Assembly (NCBI GenBank): GCA_026713345.1
Contig: JAPOOQ010000604.1
Span: 1-19,541 of the forward strand
Direction: 5' to 3'
Length of the DNA: 19,541 nt
Origin: Gemmatimonadota bacterium
GTDB taxonomy: Bacteria; Gemmatimonadota; Gemmatimonadetes; Longimicrobiales; Gaopeijiaceae
Shown: positions 17,296-19,541 of the stretch, piece by piece
Layout of the letters: each line of letters begins with the position of its first letter
Numbering within the stretch: position 1 is the first letter of the stretch
Made by a program: the position numbers and the translations under genes
The notes under the pieces: generated by a model
The model's input: the letters and a program-made list of their open reading frames with translations, nothing else
Database searches by the model: none
Told to the model about the DNA's origin: nothing

Positions 17296-17365
17296 GATAT
17301 ATGATAGCATATCATGGATATATCATACTATATATTCACGACACGAAAATATATGATAATATATC
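17296..17365. promoter_or_regulatory. AT-rich cluster of repeated operator-like sites upstream of ornithine aminotransferase
   Basis: In a GC-rich setting this 70-base patch is strikingly AT-rich. TATATGATA occurs at 17298-17306 and 17350-17358, and its reverse complement TATATCATA at 17319-17327. ATGATA (17301-17306) and TATCAT (17310-17315) form an additional hairpin-like pair around GCA, and GATATATC at 17317-17324 is itself a palindrome. The patch begins about 25 bases after the nitrilase stop and ends about 100 bases before the aminotransferase ATG. Multiple copies of one 9-mer in both orientations suggest binding of a dimeric regulator, overlapping the promoter. The regulator is not encoded in this window. 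Confidence 0.55.
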
Positions 17366-17464
17366 AACCGACGAACGCTCCCGGCGGAGGTCGGCCTTGA
17401 TGAATGCCCCCGCACCCGCGAGAATCCGTTCCCACCCTCTTGTCACCCGAAGGAATTCACCACG

Positions 17465-18691
17465 ATGACCACGACCATGACCGCGCCCTCCCCGTCCGTC
17501 ACCCAGCGCTACCTGGACGAAGCGGAGCGCTATTCCGCCCACAACTACCATCCGCTGCCCGTCGTCCTGGACCGGGGCGAAGGCGTGTGGGTCTGGGACG
17601 TGGACGGCAACCGGTACCTCGACATGCTGGCCTCCTACTCCGCCGTGAACCAGGGGCACCGGCACCCGGAGATCATCGCCGCCGCCCGCGAGCAGATGGA
17701 TCGGCTGACGCTGACCTCGCGCGCGTTTCACAACGACCAGATGGGGCCCTTCCTGCGCGAGCTCTGCGAGGCCGCCGGGTTCGACGCCGCCCTGCCGATG
17801 AACACCGGCGCCGAGGCCGTCGAGACCGCGATCAAGATGGTGCGCAAGTGGGGCTACGAGGCGCGCGGGGTGCCGGACGGCCAGGCCGAGATCATCGTCT
17901 GCGAAGACAACTTCCACGGACGGACGACGACGATCGTGGGCTTCTCGTCGGAGGCGCAGTACAAGGCCGGGTTCGGCCCCTTCACCCCCGGCTTCCGGCT
18001 CATCCCCTACGGCGAAATCGACGCGCTCAAGCGCGCGATCGGGCCCAACACGGTCGGCTTCCTGGTCGAGCCCATCCAGGGTGAGGCCGGCGTGATCGTG
18101 CCGCCCGACGGGTACATGCGCGACGCGGCCGACCTGTGCCGCGAGAACGGCGTGGCGCTGGTCGCCGACGAGATCCAGACGGGGCTGGGCCGCACCGGCC
18201 GCTTCATGTGCTGCGACTGGGAGGACGTCCGTCCCGACATCCTGATCGTGGGCAAGGCGCTCGGCGGCGGGGTCTACCCGGTGTCGGCCGCGATCGCGGA
18301 CGCGGAATTCATGGACGTCTTCCGGCCGGGCGACCACGGCTCCACCTTCGGCGGCAACCCGCTGGGCGCGGCGGTGGGCAGGGCGTCGCTGCGCGTGATC
18401 GTCGAGGAGGACCTGTCGCGGCGCTCCGACGAGCTGGGGCGCTGGTTCATGGACCGGCTGCGCGCGATCCCCTCGCCGCACGTGGAGGGGGTGCGGGGGA
18501 GGGGGCTCATGATCGGCGTGGTGATCCGGGAGTCCTCGGGGACCGCGAGGCCGTTCTGCGAAGCGCTCCAGACGCGCGGGATCCTTGCCAAGGAGACGCA
18601 CCACCAGGTCGTGCGGTTCGCGCCGCCGCTGACGGTGACGCGCGCGCAACTGGAAGACGCGCTGGTCGAGATCGAAGCCGTGCTGAGGTAG
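17465..18691 (+). CDS. rocD: Ornithine aminotransferase (ornithine-oxo-acid transaminase), 408 residues
   Basis: This PLP enzyme moves the delta-amino group of ornithine to 2-oxoglutarate, giving glutamate-5-semialdehyde and glutamate in arginine/ornithine catabolism or proline formation. The ATG at 17465 has AAGGA about 10 bases upstream. Visible features are SAVNQGHRHP (59-68), NTGAEAVETAIK (113-124, phosphate and cofactor contacts), DEIQTGLGRTG (235-245, with the Asp that contacts the pyridine nitrogen) and K264 in IVGKALGGG, the Schiff-base lysine. The SAVNQGH and RKWGY signatures favour ornithine aminotransferase over acetylornithine or GABA transaminases. Length is usual for bacterial RocD. 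Expression is probably controlled through the AT-rich repeats upstream. The gene ends 75 bases before the convergent YggX-like gene. Confidence 0.94.
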   Translation: MTTTMTAPSPSVTQRYLDEAERYSAHNYHPLPVVLDRGEGVWVWDVDGNRYLDMLASYSAVNQGHRHPEIIAAAREQMDRLTLTSRAFHNDQMGPFLRELCEAAGFDAALPMNTGAEAVETAIKMVRKWGYEARGVPDGQAEIIVCEDNFHGRTTTIVGFSSEAQYKAGFGPFTPGFRLIPYGEIDALKRAIGPNTVGFLVEPIQGEAGVIVPPDGYMRDAADLCRENGVALVADEIQTGLGRTGRFMCCDWEDVRPDILIVGKALGGGVYPVSAAIADAEFMDVFRPGDHGSTFGGNPLGAAVGRASLRVIVEEDLSRRSDELGRWFMDRLRAIPSPHVEGVRGRGLMIGVVIRESSGTARPFCEALQTRGILAKETHHQVVRFAPPLTVTRAQLEDALVEIEAVLR

Positions 18692-18720
18692 CCATCGGCT
18701 CCGGGGCGCACGGATCGTCG

Positions 18721-18737
18721 CCGGACGGCGGGTCCGG
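18721..18737. terminator. Stem-loop between convergent genes
   Basis: CCGGAC (18721-18726) and GTCCGG (18732-18737) pair around a 5-base loop in the gap between the rocD stop and the end of the convergent yggX-like gene. GTCGCCGG also repeats directly at 18717 and 18737. There is no T-run on either side, so an intrinsic terminator is doubtful; it may still help bound transcripts. Confidence 0.3.
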
Positions 18738-18766
18738 TCGCCGGCCGCAAAGGCGTCGCCCGTTGG

Positions 18767-19057
18767 TCAGCCGCCCGGCGGCCCGATCGTCCCCTGCTTC
18801 GTGGTGTCTATCTCCGCGGCTTCACCCTCGCCGAACAGGACGGCCTTCACCTGCCCGTAGAGGAATTCCTTCGACTCCGGCTTGCGCGGGTTGAGACCGA
18901 AGTGGTTGATCAGCAGCGTCTGGTGCTGAAGCCAGTCGCGCCAGCACTGTGCGCAGATTTCGCGCTGGATGCGTTCGCCCAGCTCCGACCGGAAGGGCGG
19001 TCGCGGGAGTGCCGGGGAGGGTTCGTCCGGGTGTTTCAGGCAGCGGATCTGCTCCAC
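18767..19057 (-). CDS. yggX: YggX-like Fe(2+)-trafficking / oxidative damage protection protein, 96 residues
   Basis: The protein starts at GTG 19057, with GAGGAG just upstream. The family signature is clear: an N-terminal Cys (C6 in QIRCLKHP), LGERI (26-30), CWRDWLQHQTLLINHFGLN (38-56) and a terminal LYGQVKAVLFGEG. YggX proteins bind ferrous iron and protect iron-sulfur clusters from oxidation in the cytoplasm. They are usually near 90 residues, so the size fits; about 15 extra C-terminal residues are polar and probably disordered. Unlike the enterobacterial form it carries extra Cys at 35 and 38 (ICAQCW), which with C6 and H9 could make a metal knuckle. It diverges from the DksA-like gene across 203 bases. 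The assignment to family is solid; the metal site is inference. Confidence 0.85.
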   Translation of the reverse strand: MEQIRCLKHPDEPSPALPRPPFRSELGERIQREICAQCWRDWLQHQTLLINHFGLNPRKPESKEFLYGQVKAVLFGEGEAAEIDTTKQGTIGPPGG

Positions 19058-19189
19058 CGTGCTCCTCGTGGGGGAAGGGTCTTGGGCGCCGCGCGGGATT
19101 TCCGTCTTGCAGGGCGCGGGCAGGCCAAGATAACACGGCGACCGGGGGAGCGTGGCCCCCGCAACGTTGACAGGTGCCGGCTCCGAACA

Positions 19190-19218
19190 TTGGGCCGCGC
19201 GGCCCTCGGATGTAGATT
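19190..19218 (+). promoter_or_regulatory. Possible promoter with palindrome upstream of the DksA-like gene
   Basis: TTGGGC (19190-19195) and TAGATT (19213-19218) are 17 bases apart, about 42 bases before the ATG at 19261. A perfect palindrome, GGGCCGCGCGGCCC, covers 19192-19205 and overlaps the -35 and spacer, so it could be an operator. A better -35 match, TTGACA at 19167-19172, has no good -10 at the right distance. The rest of the 203-base gap shows nothing else clear. Confidence 0.35.
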
Positions 19219-19260
19219 TAGTGGCCCTGACAGGACAATGAGGAGAATGGGAGGAAAGCG

Positions 19261-19541
19261 ATGTCCACGTCGCACACGCCCAATAACGACGGACTGAACG
19301 ACGGCGAGGGTCCTCTGCTTTCCGGCGAGCAGTTGAAGCACCTGGAGGACAGGCTGCTGCAGGAGCGCAAAAAGGCGCTGCGTGGCCTCGGGGTATTCAA
19401 CGATGCCGCGCGGATGGACCGCACCTCGGAAGATTCGGACCTGGTGGCCTATACGGACCACATGGCGGACCAGGGAACGGAGGCCGCGGAGCGGGAGAAG
19501 GCCGCCCTGTTCGCCACCAAGGAGGGGCGGTACCTGTACCG
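19261..19541 (+). CDS. DksA/TraR-type zinc-finger protein, N-terminal part (3' end beyond window)
   Basis: ATG 19261 is preceded by GGGAGGAAAGCG and opens a frame that runs off the right edge (93 complete codons). After a polar, disordered start, residues 20-45 form a charged coiled-coil-like helix (LSGEQLKHLEDRLLQERKKA). Then DHMADQGTEAAEREKAALFA and KEGRYLY follow, matching the region just before the C4 zinc finger in DksA/TraR-like proteins. Such proteins bind RNA polymerase through its secondary channel and modulate transcription, often with ppGpp. The zinc-finger cysteines would lie beyond the window, so true DksA function cannot be confirmed. The gene diverges from the yggX-like gene. 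Confidence 0.75.
   Translation, partial: MSTSHTPNNDGLNDGEGPLLSGEQLKHLEDRLLQERKKALRGLGVFNDAARMDRTSEDSDLVAYTDHMADQGTEAAEREKAALFATKEGRYLY

Noticed and set aside
17336..18649. 437-residue minus-strand open frame opposite rocD
   Set aside because: It is antisense to a clear ornithine aminotransferase, with His/Arg/Val-rich shadow composition.
1..19541. CRISPR array, tRNA/rRNA genes, insertion sequences, retron or prophage genes
   Set aside because: No regular spaced repeats, tRNA-like or rRNA-like stretches, transposase, integrase or reverse transcriptase motifs were found by eye.

Overview
The window is GC-rich, with long spurious open frames on both strands. Signal-peptide style, the M20/nitrilase/DksA-like gene content and a Cys-rich YggX variant would fit a Gemmatimonadota-like bacterium, but that assignment is a guess from style, not from a marker gene. 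No rRNA, tRNA, CRISPR array, transposase or integrase was seen. No gap between genes exceeds about 205 bases.

Layout. (A) 1-3437, minus strand: two ATPase genes in tandem. The first is an AAA-type ATPase (3437 to 2184) whose frame is cut by a single in-frame TAG. The second starts 15 bases later and is a STAND-like P-loop protein with a winged-helix segment and TPR repeats, running off the left edge. (B) 3438-3623: a divergent control region with inverted repeats and a sigma70-like promoter. (C) 3624-7682, plus strand: a 1352-residue protein with an XRE-type helix-turn-helix, a possible nuclease-fold domain and about 1100 residues of mostly helical sequence. (D) 14649 to 7724, minus strand: an apparent operon of a type III-like restriction subunit (Res), a VapC-like PIN nuclease without a visible antitoxin, a beta-class DNA methyltransferase (Mod), a 27-residue mini-ORF and an AT-richer 154-residue orphan. 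The Res/PIN and mini-ORF/orphan junctions overlap (TTGA and ATGA). (E) 14719-18691: metabolic genes, namely a secreted M20 amidohydrolase (minus) divergent from a nitrilase-family hydrolase (plus), then ornithine aminotransferase (plus) preceded by an AT-rich cluster of repeated operator-like sites. (F) 18767-19541: a YggX-like protein (minus) divergent from a DksA/TraR-type zinc-finger protein (plus, cut by the right edge).

Blocks A-D read as a defence-type accessory island: a two-ATPase module, a regulator-nuclease giant and a restriction-modification operon carrying an extra toxin-like nuclease. Blocks E-F look like ordinary chromosomal genes, with the island boundary near 14700. The most interesting items are the Res-PIN-Mod arrangement, the large HTH/nuclease-like protein with a P-loop-like region lacking a recognisable Walker A, and the two-ATPase module with its amber codon. 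All functional claims come from motifs read by eye; no database search was run.
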